DNA of 16,652 nt from Chloroflexota bacterium. GTDB taxonomy: Bacteria; Chloroflexota; Limnocylindria; Limnocylindrales; CSP1-4. Positions 1 through 6,520 of the stretch are shown one piece after another (position 1 is the first letter of the stretch; each line of letters begins with the position of its first letter). Below the pieces are notes generated by a model, which saw nothing but the letters and a program-made list of their open reading frames with translations, ran no database searches and was not told the origin of the DNA. The position numbers and the translations under genes were made by a program. Location of the stretch: NCBI GenBank assembly GCA_003158495.1, contig PMJT01000265.1, forward strand, positions 5,583-22,234, written 5' to 3'.

Positions 1-308
1 AACGAGCCGACGAGGAAGCCGTACGAAGGCCCGAACTCGTAGCCGGCAGCAAGGACCAGCAAGAAGATCGGGCTGAAGCCGGCCGCGCCGTTGACGAGCG
101 CCAATCGGAGCGCCGCGTCCAGCGCGGCGAGCGCGGCGAGCAGGGCCAGCCTACCCGAGTCGAGGCGGCGGGCGCCGAGTTCCATGAGCCCGAGTGCGGC
201 GACCGACGCGAGCGTCACCGCCAGGGCCGGACCTTCCGGAGTGAGCCCTAGCCCGAGGAAGGGCCACACGAAGAGACCGAGCCCGAGCAGCGAAACGGCG
301 GCGATCAT
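1..308 (-). CDS. ECF transporter S component (substrate-binding membrane subunit), partial
   Basis: Reading the minus strand from ATG at 308 gives an open frame to the window edge (about 102 residues, 3' end missing). It is strongly hydrophobic, starting MIAAVSLLGLGLFVWPFLGL, with at least three predicted membrane helices. It contains the segment GAAGFSPIFLLVLAAGYEFG followed by a Gly-Phe-Leu-Val-Gly, which resembles the conserved loop and helix of ECF S components (a Pro-x-Phe followed by AGY.FG..xGF..G). Its ATG overlaps the stop of the ECF ATPase gene by 4 bases (ATGA, 305-308), so it is the last visible gene of the B12-riboswitch operon. By context the substrate is cobalamin or a corrinoid, as for the CblT/CbrT-type S subunits. 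The ligand is inferred from the riboswitch and neighbours, not from binding residues. Confidence 0.75.
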   Translation of the reverse strand, partial: MIAAVSLLGLGLFVWPFLGLGLTPEGPALAVTLASVAALGLMELGARRLDSGRLALLAALAALDAALRLALVNGAAGFSPIFLLVLAAGYEFGPSYGFLVGS

Positions 309-1807
309 CGGACAGTCTCGGCCGCGTGGGCCAGGCCGTTCGACGGACTCCGGAAGGAGGACCGGGGCAGTTCGACGGCGCGGCCGTCGCCGAGGACGAC
401 GGTTCGGTCGGCCAGGGCGGCGACCAGCTCCGCGTCGTGGGTCGCGATGACCACGGACGAACCCCGCCCGGTGAGCGCGCGGACCGCGGCCGCAAGAGAG
501 CGGCGAGCGGCCGCGTCCATGCCCCGTGTCGGTTCGTCGAGCAGGGCCAGGGCCGGAGCGCCGGCAAGGGTCGCGGCCAGGGCTGCTCGCTGGCGTTCGC
601 CGGAACTCAGGTCGCGCGGGTATCTGTTGTGGAGGCCGGCCAGGCCGAACGCGGCCAGGATCGCGTCGGCGCCGGAGGGAGTGGCGGCGCCGCGTCCGGG
701 CGCGCGGCCGCCAGTGCCGGCCGGCGCCGCCCCGGTGCGCCGCAGGGTCAATTCCACTTCGGCCCGGACCGTCGGCAGGTGGAGCAGCGCGCCGGGGTTC
801 TGGGGCAGGTACGCGGTGCGACCCGCTGGCCGCCGAACCGTGCCCGCCAGCGGTGGGAGCAGCCCGGCCAGCGTCCGCAGCAGCGTCGTCTTGCCTGAGC
901 CGTTCGGGCCGACCAGGGCCACGACTTCGCCGGCGCCGCCCGCCAGGGAGACGCCCTCGAGAATAGCCGGGGCCCCGGGACCGGAGGCAGACGCGGCGAC
1001 GTAGCGCAGCTCCCAGGCAATCTCAACGGCGAGGCCGGGCCCCGAGCGCCGCTCGCCGGCTGTGGCGCCGGCCGCAGCGCCGGCCGTGGCGCCGGCCGCA
1101 GCGCCGGCCGCGCCCATGATCGCCGACCAAGTGGTCGAACTCACCCGTCCCGCTTCGACAGCGAGCAGCCGGTCGGCGGCCGGGAGAAGCGTCTCGAGCC
1201 GGTGCTCGGCCACGACGATCGCCCGGTCGTCGCGGGCCAGCTCGCGGCAGGCAGCCAGCACCGCTTCGGCGCCCTCCGGGTCGAGCTGGGACGTGGGCTC
1301 ATCGAGAGCCACGACCCGGGGCCGCAGGGCCAGGACGGCGGCCAGCTGAACGCGCTGGCGTTCGCCGCCGGAAAGAGTAGTCAGGCGCCGGCCGCGCAGA
1401 TGCGCGATCGACAGGATGGCCAGGACTTCGTCGACCCGATCGTGCATCTCCACGCGTGCCATCGCGGCGTTTTCGAGCCCGAAAGCGATCTCGCGCTCGA
1501 CGGTGCCGTAGACCGACTGCGTTTCGACATCCTGGAAGACGAGCCCGACGCGTTGGGCCAGCTGCGGGATCGGCGTCCTAATCGGATCCAGGCCATCTAC
1601 CCGGGCCGACCCGGAAATGCGGCCACCGTGGAACTGTGGCACGAGCCCGTTGAGCAGGCGAAGCAGCGTCGACTTGCCGCCGCCCGATCCGCCGGCGACG
1701 AGGGTCAGCCCAGGCTCGATCTCGAGGTCGACGGCGCTCAGCGATAGCGAGTCGGCGCCGGGATAGCGATAGGTGATGCCCCGGACCCGGGCGAGCGGCT
1801 CAGCCAT
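305..1807 (-). CDS. ECF transporter ATPase, fused A1-A2 (two ABC domains in one chain)
   Basis: This 500-residue protein carries two complete ABC ATPase domains that would power an ECF vitamin importer at the inner face of the membrane. Domain 1 has Walker A GGSGGGKST (39-47), Q92 in the Q-loop, signature LSGGE (145-149), Walker B ending VVALDE (165-170) and H202. Domain 2 has Walker A GPNGSGKTT (300-308), Q336, signature LSSGE (400-404), Walker B LALLDE (420-425) and H457. Both sites look catalytically intact. Most ECF systems use two separate ATPases, and fused forms are known. The start is the ATG at 1807, overlapping the T-component stop by 8 bases. The open frame continues upstream to 2098 but that part is a shadow of the T gene. 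Residues about 232-250 form an Ala/Gly/Thr linker encoded by a tandem DNA repeat. Confidence 0.93.
   Translation of the reverse strand: MAEPLARVRGITYRYPGADSLSLSAVDLEIEPGLTLVAGGSGGGKSTLLRLLNGLVPQFHGGRISGSARVDGLDPIRTPIPQLAQRVGLVFQDVETQSVYGTVEREIAFGLENAAMARVEMHDRVDEVLAILSIAHLRGRRLTTLSGGERQRVQLAAVLALRPRVVALDEPTSQLDPEGAEAVLAACRELARDDRAIVVAEHRLETLLPAADRLLAVEAGRVSSTTWSAIMGAAGAAAGATAGAAAGATAGERRSGPGLAVEIAWELRYVAASASGPGAPAILEGVSLAGGAGEVVALVGPNGSGKTTLLRTLAGLLPPLAGTVRRPAGRTAYLPQNPGALLHLPTVRAEVELTLRRTGAAPAGTGGRAPGRGAATPSGADAILAAFGLAGLHNRYPRDLSSGERQRAALAATLAGAPALALLDEPTRGMDAAARRSLAAAVRALTGRGSSVVIATHDAELVAALADRTVVLGDGRAVELPRSSFRSPSNGLAHAAETVR
1062..1109. repeat. Two perfect 24-bp tandem copies inside the ECF ATPase linker
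   Basis: Copies at 1062-1085 and 1086-1109 are identical, and each is itself two near-identical 12-bp halves (GTGGCGCCGGCC and GCAGCGCCGGCC). They encode the AGAT/AGAA-type low-complexity linker between the two ABC domains. The repeat is in frame (24 bp = 8 codons), so copy number could change without breaking the gene. Confidence 0.85.
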
Positions 1808-2600
1808 TTGCGCTCCGCGGAGCGGCGGGAGCCGGCGGCCGGGCTCGGGCGGGCATCGCCACGGACGGCAGGGCGAGCGCCAGACAGCCAATGACAAGGG
1901 CGGGATTGATCGGCGGGAGATACAGCGTCGGGTACGGATACCAGTCGACCGCCACGCCGCCGAGGCGCAGGCCGATGAACAATCCCGCGGCCCCGAGTGC
2001 GGCTCCGACGACGGCGAGGTCGCGCCGGCTCCACGACACGGCCGCGTAGCTGGTCCGGCGGCCGGCACCGAAACCTCGCGCCTCCATCGCCTCCGCAAGC
2101 CGGACCGAATCCTCTATCGCGGTCAGCACCACCGGGACAAGGACCTCGTTCCAGGACCGGAGACCGCGGGGCCGCCAGCCGCGCATCCGCTGAGCGTCGC
2201 TGACTTCGGTGAAGGTACGGCCGAAGCCCGAGACGAGGTTGAGTGAAGTGGCGACGGCGATGCCCGTTCGCTCGAGCGGGCCGGGCATGGCGTCGACTAC
2301 GTCGTGCGGCTCCAGGACCAGCGAGAGCGGGGCCACGGCCAGCAGCGCCGCGGCCAGCCCGAGCCCCAGGACGCCGCCGTAGGCGAGCGACTCGACTGTG
2401 AGCGGGCCGCCGATGAGCGGCCTGACGCGGCGGCCGGGCGGCAACCACGTCAGTAGGACGTTGAGCGCGGCAAGCGCCACGAGCCCGCGGTAGACGGGGT
2501 TGTCCGTCGAGAGCGCGACCGTCACCGCCGCGAGCGACCAGATGAGCCAGGCCCGCGGGGCGAGGCCGGGCGACCGTTCGGTAGGCGGTTCGGCGATCAC
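1800..2600 (-). CDS. ECF transporter T component (CbiQ/EcfT family transmembrane subunit)
   Basis: This 266-residue membrane protein couples ATP hydrolysis to S-component movement. It shows several hydrophobic segments (about 18-55, 70-97, 112-125, 195-210, 233-248). Between the membrane parts are the two Arg-containing coupling motifs typical of EcfT: AQRMRG (136-141) and AMEARG (171-176), spaced about 35 residues apart as the family requires for contact with the two ATPase domains. The start is GTG at 2600, whose GTGA overlaps the stop of the upstream DUF4430-like gene. The stop TGA (1800-1802) overlaps the ATPase start. It lies between the putative surface B12-binding proteins and the ATPase. 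It could be called cbiQ-like, but no CbiM/CbiN is visible and cobalt is less likely than cobalamin. Confidence 0.9.
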   Translation of the reverse strand: MIAEPPTERSPGLAPRAWLIWSLAAVTVALSTDNPVYRGLVALAALNVLLTWLPPGRRVRPLIGGPLTVESLAYGGVLGLGLAAALLAVAPLSLVLEPHDVVDAMPGPLERTGIAVATSLNLVSGFGRTFTEVSDAQRMRGWRPRGLRSWNEVLVPVVLTAIEDSVRLAEAMEARGFGAGRRTSYAAVSWSRRDLAVVGAALGAAGLFIGLRLGGVAVDWYPYPTLYLPPINPALVIGCLALALPSVAMPARARPPAPAAPRSANG

Positions 2601-3463
2601 GGGGCGCGGCGCCGGGCTGCCACCAGGCGGAGTAAGGCCAGACCGCCGAGCCCACCGCCGGCAAGGGCCGCCACAAGCAGTCCCGGATCCACGCCGGACC
2701 TGGGGCTCTGGGATGGCCCCGCCGCGGCGGGCCCGACGGACGATGCGGGCGCGACACCGGTGGTTGCGCCTGCGATCGCAAGGAGCGAGGCCACCACCGT
2801 GGGCGCAGTCGATGCCTCGGTCGTGGCCGCAGCCGTCGCCGCGGTCGTGGCCGCAGCCGTCGCCGCGGTCGTGGCCGGGGGCGCCGCCGTAGCCGTCGTA
2901 GCCGTCGCGAGCACCGCGGCCGCCGTCGGAGTCGCGGCTTGGCGTGCCGTGGCGGCCGTTGGGCTCGCCGCCGCGCAGACCCCGGCCGGCAAAGGTGGAG
3001 AGGCGGGCGTCCCTGCCGCGGGAACATACCGGAACCCTTCGGCATCTCCGTCAGTGAGAGTCAGCGTCGAGATGCCGATGCTGGAGAGCTGCCACGCCCC
3101 GCCGCCGCGCGACACGAAGATCGCCCAGTAGCTGTCCTGCCCCGGACACGTGGTGTAGTGAAGGGGCTCGGAATCCATGGCGCAGACGGCCACTCCATAG
3201 GCGCCGAACGTCTGCCCGGACCATGCCACTCCGGACGACTCGATCAGGGCCTGGCCGGTGACCGTGGCGGTTCCGAACGAAACGCAGCGAGTAATGACGC
3301 TGCCGTCGGCATGCTCCACCATCACGGCCGCGTGGCCCAACCCCGCCCCGGCACACTTCGAGATGAGCGGCGAGCCTGGCGCGAGCGAAGCGAGCGCGGC
3401 CACGGACAGGGCCGCGGCCGTTAAGGCGAGAACGGCCCCGAGCCGCCCGGGCAGGCCGGTCAT
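2597..3463 (-). CDS. Secreted, membrane-tethered DUF4430 / transcobalamin beta-like domain protein
   Basis: This 288-residue protein has a signal peptide or N-terminal anchor (about 8-27). A globular domain follows (about 44-150) and ends in YWAIFVSRGGGAWQLSSIGI, then STLTLTDGDAEGFRY. This tail has the layout of the transcobalamin/intrinsic-factor C-terminal (beta) domain, Pfam DUF4430: a Tyr-Trp strand, a short turn, a Gly-Ile/Val-Ser element, then Asp-Gly-Asp and an aromatic strand. Cys60, Cys94 and Cys106 lie in the domain. An Ala/Thr-rich linker (about 168-230) leads to a C-terminal membrane helix (about 265-282, LLVAALAGGGLGGLALLRLV) and a basic tail. The start ATG at 3463 overlaps the previous stop by 4 bases (ATGA). 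By location it would act outside the cell as half of a corrinoid-binding pair. The B12 role is inferred from the riboswitch and fold resemblance. Confidence 0.72.
   Translation of the reverse strand: MTGLPGRLGAVLALTAAALSVAALASLAPGSPLISKCAGAGLGHAAVMVEHADGSVITRCVSFGTATVTGQALIESSGVAWSGQTFGAYGVAVCAMDSEPLHYTTCPGQDSYWAIFVSRGGGAWQLSSIGISTLTLTDGDAEGFRYVPAAGTPASPPLPAGVCAAASPTAATARQAATPTAAAVLATATTATAAPPATTAATAAATTAATAAATTEASTAPTVVASLLAIAGATTGVAPASSVGPAAAGPSQSPRSGVDPGLLVAALAGGGLGGLALLRLVAARRRAP
2820..2877. repeat. 24-bp tandem repeat (about 2.4 copies) in the Ala/Thr linker of the DUF4430-like gene
   Basis: Copies at 2820-2843 and 2844-2867 are identical, and a third begins at 2868 (GTCGTGGCCG). They encode the Ala/Thr-rich spacer between the extracellular domain and the membrane helix on the minus strand. 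The period is a whole number of codons, so the linker length can vary in frame. Confidence 0.8.
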
Positions 3464-4890
3464 GACTTCGCCGGACGAGCCAGCACGAGCCAGCCGCCGC
3501 ACAGAACGATGAACGCGCCACCGAGACCCACCAGGGCGTAGACGAGCGGCGCCGGAATGCCACCGGTTGGGTCGGATGGAGCGGATGAGCCGGCGCCCGG
3601 CCCGATACTCGAGTTGGAGGTTTCGGCGGCTACAGCACTGATGGCGCTCGGACTCGGCGACGCGGCCTCGGTCGGCGTCGGGGCCCATGTCGGCGACGCC
3701 GTCGGCTCGGGGGTGGCCGTGTCGGCCGGCGATTGCGTCGGCTCGGTAGTCGGAGCAGCCGTACGCCGGACGGTCGGCTTCGGCTTCGGCGTCGGCGTCG
3801 GACGGACGGTTGGTCGAGCCGTCGGCTTCGGCGTAGGAGTCGCGGTCCGTGTCGCGGTCGGTGTCGCGGTCGGTGTCGCGGTTGCGGTGGGCGTCGGGGT
3901 CTGACAGACGCTCGTTTCGAGGCTGTGCCCGGAGGTGAAGTGAATTGCTGCTGCGTACGGGACGCGCATCAGGGCAGCCGGGACCTGGCTCGTCGTGAAG
4001 GCGCTCTCGCCCGAGCCGGGATAGATGAACCCGCCGTCGGAGCCCTGGCCGGCTCGAAGCGCCGTCAGCACGTCCCCGCCCGTCTTCGACCATGCCGCCG
4101 CCGTCGGATCCTGGCCGGCCGCCAGAAGCGCCTGCAGGACGATCGAGTCGGAATCGGGATCGCTCGTTGATCCCCAGGCAGTCGAGTACACGAAGCCGCC
4201 GTCCGCTACCTGCTGCGTCTTCAGGTAGGCCAGGGCCGCCGTGTCGGTCGAGTGCACGCCGGCCTGGTCCAGCGCCATCAGCGCGATCGCCGTCGAGTTG
4301 CTGTCGCCCGCGCCGCTGGCCGGTGCTGCGGACCCGTAGCTCCATGCCCCGTCTGGGCCCTGGAGCGAGGCCAGGTCTGTCATCGCCGCCGCGGGCACGG
4401 TGCCGCCCGAAGCGACCACCGCCAGGACCGCGAACGACTGGCTGAACGTCGAGCCGTCACCGTAGGCGCCGGTACCCGAGTGGTAAAGAGCGTTGAGCCG
4501 GGCGGTCAGGTCGCGGCCCACGAAGCTGGCCGGGTTATCGCCCGCGGCTACGATGGCGAGGATCGCCTTGCCGGTCTTGTTGGCGTCGGTCGTGGCTTTG
4601 TCGGAGGCCGTGGCGAGGTAGTCGAGCGCACCGGTGCCCGCGTTGCATCCGTGCAGGGTTGCCGGGTCGAAGCCGACTGCGGACGCGCCGATTACGAAAT
4701 CGGCCGTCTCGCCGATCGACCCGTCGATCGAGCCATCGGCGCCCTGAGCGGCAAGCAAGTACTGCAGCGCCGCCGTTGCCCGTTCGGAATCGGTCGATGA
4801 CGTTGAGGGAGTGGGTGTCGCCGCGGCCAGGCCGAACGGCGTCACGAGCAGGGTCGCCAGTATCGCGCTGGCGACGACGAGTCTTCGCAT
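3460..4890 (-). CDS. Secreted, membrane-tethered alpha/alpha-toroid protein resembling the transcobalamin/intrinsic factor alpha domain
   Basis: This 476-residue protein begins with a signal peptide (about 1-24). Residues about 36-315 form repeated helical hairpins carrying QW-type motifs typical of prenyltransferase/squalene-cyclase toroids: AAQGADGS (47-54), SLQGPDGAW (175-183), TQQVADGGF (225-233) and AGQGSDGGF (280-288). The alpha domain of human intrinsic factor and transcobalamin has this same alpha6/alpha6 fold. Cys82 and Cys329 could form a disulfide. A Thr/Pro/Ala stalk follows (about 331-425), then a C-terminal membrane helix (about 448-470) and the tail ARPAKS. The start ATG at 4890 is preceded by a strong SD (CGGAGG, 4895-4900). 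It is the first gene after a cobalamin riboswitch and is followed by a beta-domain partner and an ECF importer. That context argues for corrinoid capture rather than terpene chemistry; I see no DxDD or DxxDD catalytic motif. Confidence 0.78.
   Translation of the reverse strand: MRRLVVASAILATLLVTPFGLAAATPTPSTSSTDSERATAALQYLLAAQGADGSIDGSIGETADFVIGASAVGFDPATLHGCNAGTGALDYLATASDKATTDANKTGKAILAIVAAGDNPASFVGRDLTARLNALYHSGTGAYGDGSTFSQSFAVLAVVASGGTVPAAAMTDLASLQGPDGAWSYGSAAPASGAGDSNSTAIALMALDQAGVHSTDTAALAYLKTQQVADGGFVYSTAWGSTSDPDSDSIVLQALLAAGQDPTAAAWSKTGGDVLTALRAGQGSDGGFIYPGSGESAFTTSQVPAALMRVPYAAAIHFTSGHSLETSVCQTPTPTATATPTATPTATRTATPTPKPTARPTVRPTPTPKPKPTVRRTAAPTTEPTQSPADTATPEPTASPTWAPTPTEAASPSPSAISAVAAETSNSSIGPGAGSSAPSDPTGGIPAPLVYALVGLGGAFIVLCGGWLVLARPAKS
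3839..3893. repeat. Short imperfect tandem repeats encoding the Thr/Pro stalk
   Basis: GTGTCGCGGTCG-like 12-bp units recur here on the plus strand, encoding (TATP)n on the minus strand. This is the low-complexity, extended and probably glycosylatable stalk between the toroid and the membrane helix. It belongs to the coding sequence and is not an independent element. Confidence 0.7.
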
Positions 4891-4894
4891 TGTT

Positions 4895-4942
4895 CCTCCG
4901 GCGGCATTGCCCGCCTGCCGGAGGGGACCTCACCGCCGGAGG
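4895..4942 (-). promoter_or_regulatory. Shine-Dalgarno-sequestering expression platform of the cobalamin riboswitch
   Basis: The SD-bearing strand reads CCGCCGGAGG at 4904-4895, just before the ATG at 4890. Upstream, CCTCCGGCGG at 4942-4933 is its perfect 10-base complement, and CCTCCGGC at 4924-4917 is a second, 8-base complement. A competing stem, GGG(A)GACCT at 4948-4940 with AGGTCCCC at 4930-4923, would occupy part of the first anti-SD. This is the architecture of a riboswitch that controls translation. With ligand bound the SD is expected to be masked. Which pairing forms in which state is inference. Confidence 0.7.
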
Positions 4943-5002
4943 TCTCCCAACCGATCCGCGCAGGTGGGTGACGGAGCCATCGGCTAGCCAATGGCTTTCG
5001 CC

Positions 5003-5205
5003 GTTCGGTCAGGTCTCCTGGCTCGCGGATCATCGCTCCATCAAGCGGCTCCCGCCGGTTGATGCCTGGCCGCCTTCCCGGGCTTTCGCCCCGTGGCTGC
5101 GTGTCTTTGGCTCGCGCCAATGACCAGGCCAGTTACTTCCCGCTTACAGTTGCGCGACAGCGCCGGTGTCTCACCGGCTTCCCTGATACGTGCGGCTTGT
5201 TGAGT
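5003..5205 (-). promoter_or_regulatory. Cobalamin (B12) riboswitch
   Basis: Read on the minus strand, the conserved cobalamin-aptamer elements appear in order. AGGGAAGCCGGTG (5184-5172) is followed by CACCGGCGCTGTCGCGCAAC, completing the GGTG...GCTG...GCAACTGTAA core to about 5143. GGGAAGG lies at 5079-5073. The B12 box, AGCCAGGAGACCTG, lies at 5023-5010. Stems capped by GNRA loops fit the aptamer: TTGGC-GCGA-GCCAA (5120-5107) and GGGC-GAAA-GCCC (about 5092-5081). A CATCAA/TTGATG stem (5064-5059 with 5044-5039) forms a peripheral arm. Downstream, AGCCAT/ATGGCT (4996-4991 with 4980-4975) frames a 10-base loop that could be the regulatory kissing-loop hairpin. The outer limits are approximate. 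It precedes the transcobalamin-like/ECF operon and should repress it when cobalamin is abundant. Confidence 0.95.
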
Positions 5206-5244
5206 TGCGCCTCGATCGGCCTCCAAGGCCGGCGAAGCCATTGG

Positions 5245-5274
5245 AGATTACAGCGCGACGGCCAACGGCGCCAA
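5245..5274 (-). promoter_or_regulatory. Possible promoter for the riboswitch operon
   Basis: On the minus strand TTGGCG (5274-5269) and TAATCT (5250-5245) are separated by 18 bases. They lie about 40 bases upstream of the riboswitch core, so transcription would begin near 5238. The match to the sigma-70 consensus is weak (4/6 and 3/6), so this rests mainly on position. Confidence 0.25.
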
Positions 5275-5280
5275 CCGTTT

Positions 5281-5305
5281 CGCCGGGACACCTCGTCTCC
5301 CGGCG
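5281..5305. promoter_or_regulatory. Perfect 8-bp inverted repeat between the riboswitch operon and the LLM gene
   Basis: CGCCGGGA (5281-5288) and TCCCGGCG (5298-5305) are exact inverted repeats around a 9-base spacer. They sit between the putative minus-strand promoter and the plus-strand oxidoreductase start at 5359. This could be an operator shared by the divergent genes or an RNA hairpin. There is no T-run, so an intrinsic terminator is less likely. Confidence 0.4.
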
Positions 5306-5358
5306 ACAGCCCGGCCGGCCCGCGCTATCGTCGGTGGCACAAGCAAGAGGAGTACGCC

Positions 5359-6336
5359 GTGGCGCCCGTTCGGTTCGGCATCTTCGTGCCGCAGGGCTGG
5401 ATCATGGACCTGGTCGACATCAAGGACCCGGTCGAGAAATACGAGGCAATGACGCGCGTCGCCCAGACGGCAGAACGCCTGGGCTTTGACTCGCTGTGGC
5501 TCTTCGACCACTTCCACACCTACTTCAAGCCGGTCCTCGAGACAACCTTCGAATGCTGGACCGCTACGGCGGCGCTGGCCCGCGACACCACCCGCATCCG
5601 TCTGGGCCAGATGGTCACGTGCAACGGCTACCGCAACCCGGCGCTGCTGGCCAAGATGGCTTCCACAGTCGACGTGCTGAGCCACGGCCGGCTCGATTTC
5701 GGGATCGGCGCCGGCTGGTATGAGCACGAGTACACGGCCTACGGCTACGAGTACCCGCCGACCCCCGGCGAGCGGCTGAAGATGCTGCGCGAGGCGCTCC
5801 AGGTGATCCGCGCCATGTGGACCGAGCCCTACGCCTCGTTCGACGGCGAGTTCTACAAGGTTTCCGGTGCCATCAACGAGCCCAAGGGCGTCCAGAAGCC
5901 CCACCCGCCGATCTGGGTCGGTGGTAGTGGAGAGAAGGTCACGCTCCGCCTCGCCGCCCAGTACGGCGACGCCACGAACTTCGGCGGGCACCTCGACGAC
6001 ATGTCGTGGTACACGCAGAAGCTGGACGTGATCCGGGCGCACTGCGAGGAGTTCGGGCGGAACGCGGACGAGATGATCCGATCAACGGACGTGGAGACCA
6101 CCCTCTTGCGGGCGGGCGACGATCCGGAGGAGCTGACGAAACGGTACCGGCGCGACCAGACGCTGGCCCAGTACCGGACCCACGCGGTCGTCGGCGGCCC
6201 CCAAGAAGTCATAGACACGTACGGCCGCCTCATCGACGCAGGGATGAACTACATCGTGGTCTCGGACCTGCCGGGCATCGCCACCACGGACATCCTCGAG
6301 TACCTGGGCTCCGAGGTGCTCCCCGCGTTCCGGTAG
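5359..6336 (+). CDS. LLM-class F420-dependent oxidoreductase (luciferase-like fold)
   Basis: This 325-residue protein has the family's usual length. Features of the bacterial luciferase/F420 superfamily are the N-terminal beta strand VRFGIFVPQG (4-13), GFDSLWLFDHFH (42-53), the signature LSHGRLDFGIGAGW (107-120) near the cofactor site, and PPIWVGGSGEK in the second half. Enzymes of this class use reduced F420 (or FMN) for hydride transfer or oxygenation, and the substrate cannot be told from sequence. The start is GTG at 5359, with SD AGAGGAG at 5346-5352 six bases away. The open frame runs further upstream but overlaps the riboswitch and is not protein-like. It is transcribed away from the B12 operon, and no link to cobalamin metabolism is evident. 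Confidence 0.9.
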   Translation: MAPVRFGIFVPQGWIMDLVDIKDPVEKYEAMTRVAQTAERLGFDSLWLFDHFHTYFKPVLETTFECWTATAALARDTTRIRLGQMVTCNGYRNPALLAKMASTVDVLSHGRLDFGIGAGWYEHEYTAYGYEYPPTPGERLKMLREALQVIRAMWTEPYASFDGEFYKVSGAINEPKGVQKPHPPIWVGGSGEKVTLRLAAQYGDATNFGGHLDDMSWYTQKLDVIRAHCEEFGRNADEMIRSTDVETTLLRAGDDPEELTKRYRRDQTLAQYRTHAVVGGPQEVIDTYGRLIDAGMNYIVVSDLPGIATTDILEYLGSEVLPAFR

Positions 6337-6520
6337 AGCGGGCGATCCGCCGTCGATGCCCGCGGCCGTGCCCGCAGCCGCAGCCGTGCCCACAGCCGCG
6401 GATTCGGTTGTTCAGAACGCCGGAGAGGCTGAGGGCTCGCCGACGCCACATGGCGTGGCCACCCACTCGGGCCGCGGCCGCCGAGGAAGTGAATGGCCCG
6501 AGCGCGTCGGGGATTTCCGG

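Noticed and set aside
1808..2098. N-terminal extension of the ECF ATPase frame upstream of Met at 1807
   Set aside because: The extra residues are Arg/Ser/Pro-rich and lie entirely within the T-component gene in another frame. The ATPase domain begins immediately after the internal Met.
2760..3131. Possible mobile element or CRISPR from the repeated GTCGTGGCCGCAGCCGTCGC units
   Set aside because: The copies are contiguous without spacers, in frame, and encode the Ala/Thr linker of an exported protein. There is no transposase or terminal repeat nearby.
3557..3904. Plus-strand frame with a Val/Gly repeat pattern (VGVGVAVG)
   Set aside because: It is the antisense reading of the Thr/Pro stalk of the toroid gene. 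The repetition reflects the stalk codons.
3460..4890. Terpene cyclase or prenyltransferase enzyme
   Set aside because: The QW-like repeats fit the toroid fold, but I find no DxDD or DxxDD catalytic motif. The protein is exported and tethered, and the operon is B12-controlled transport.
5059..5358. N-terminal extension of the LLM oxidoreductase frame
   Set aside because: It runs through the opposite-strand cobalamin riboswitch and is not protein-like. The GTG at 5359 has a good SD and fits the family start.
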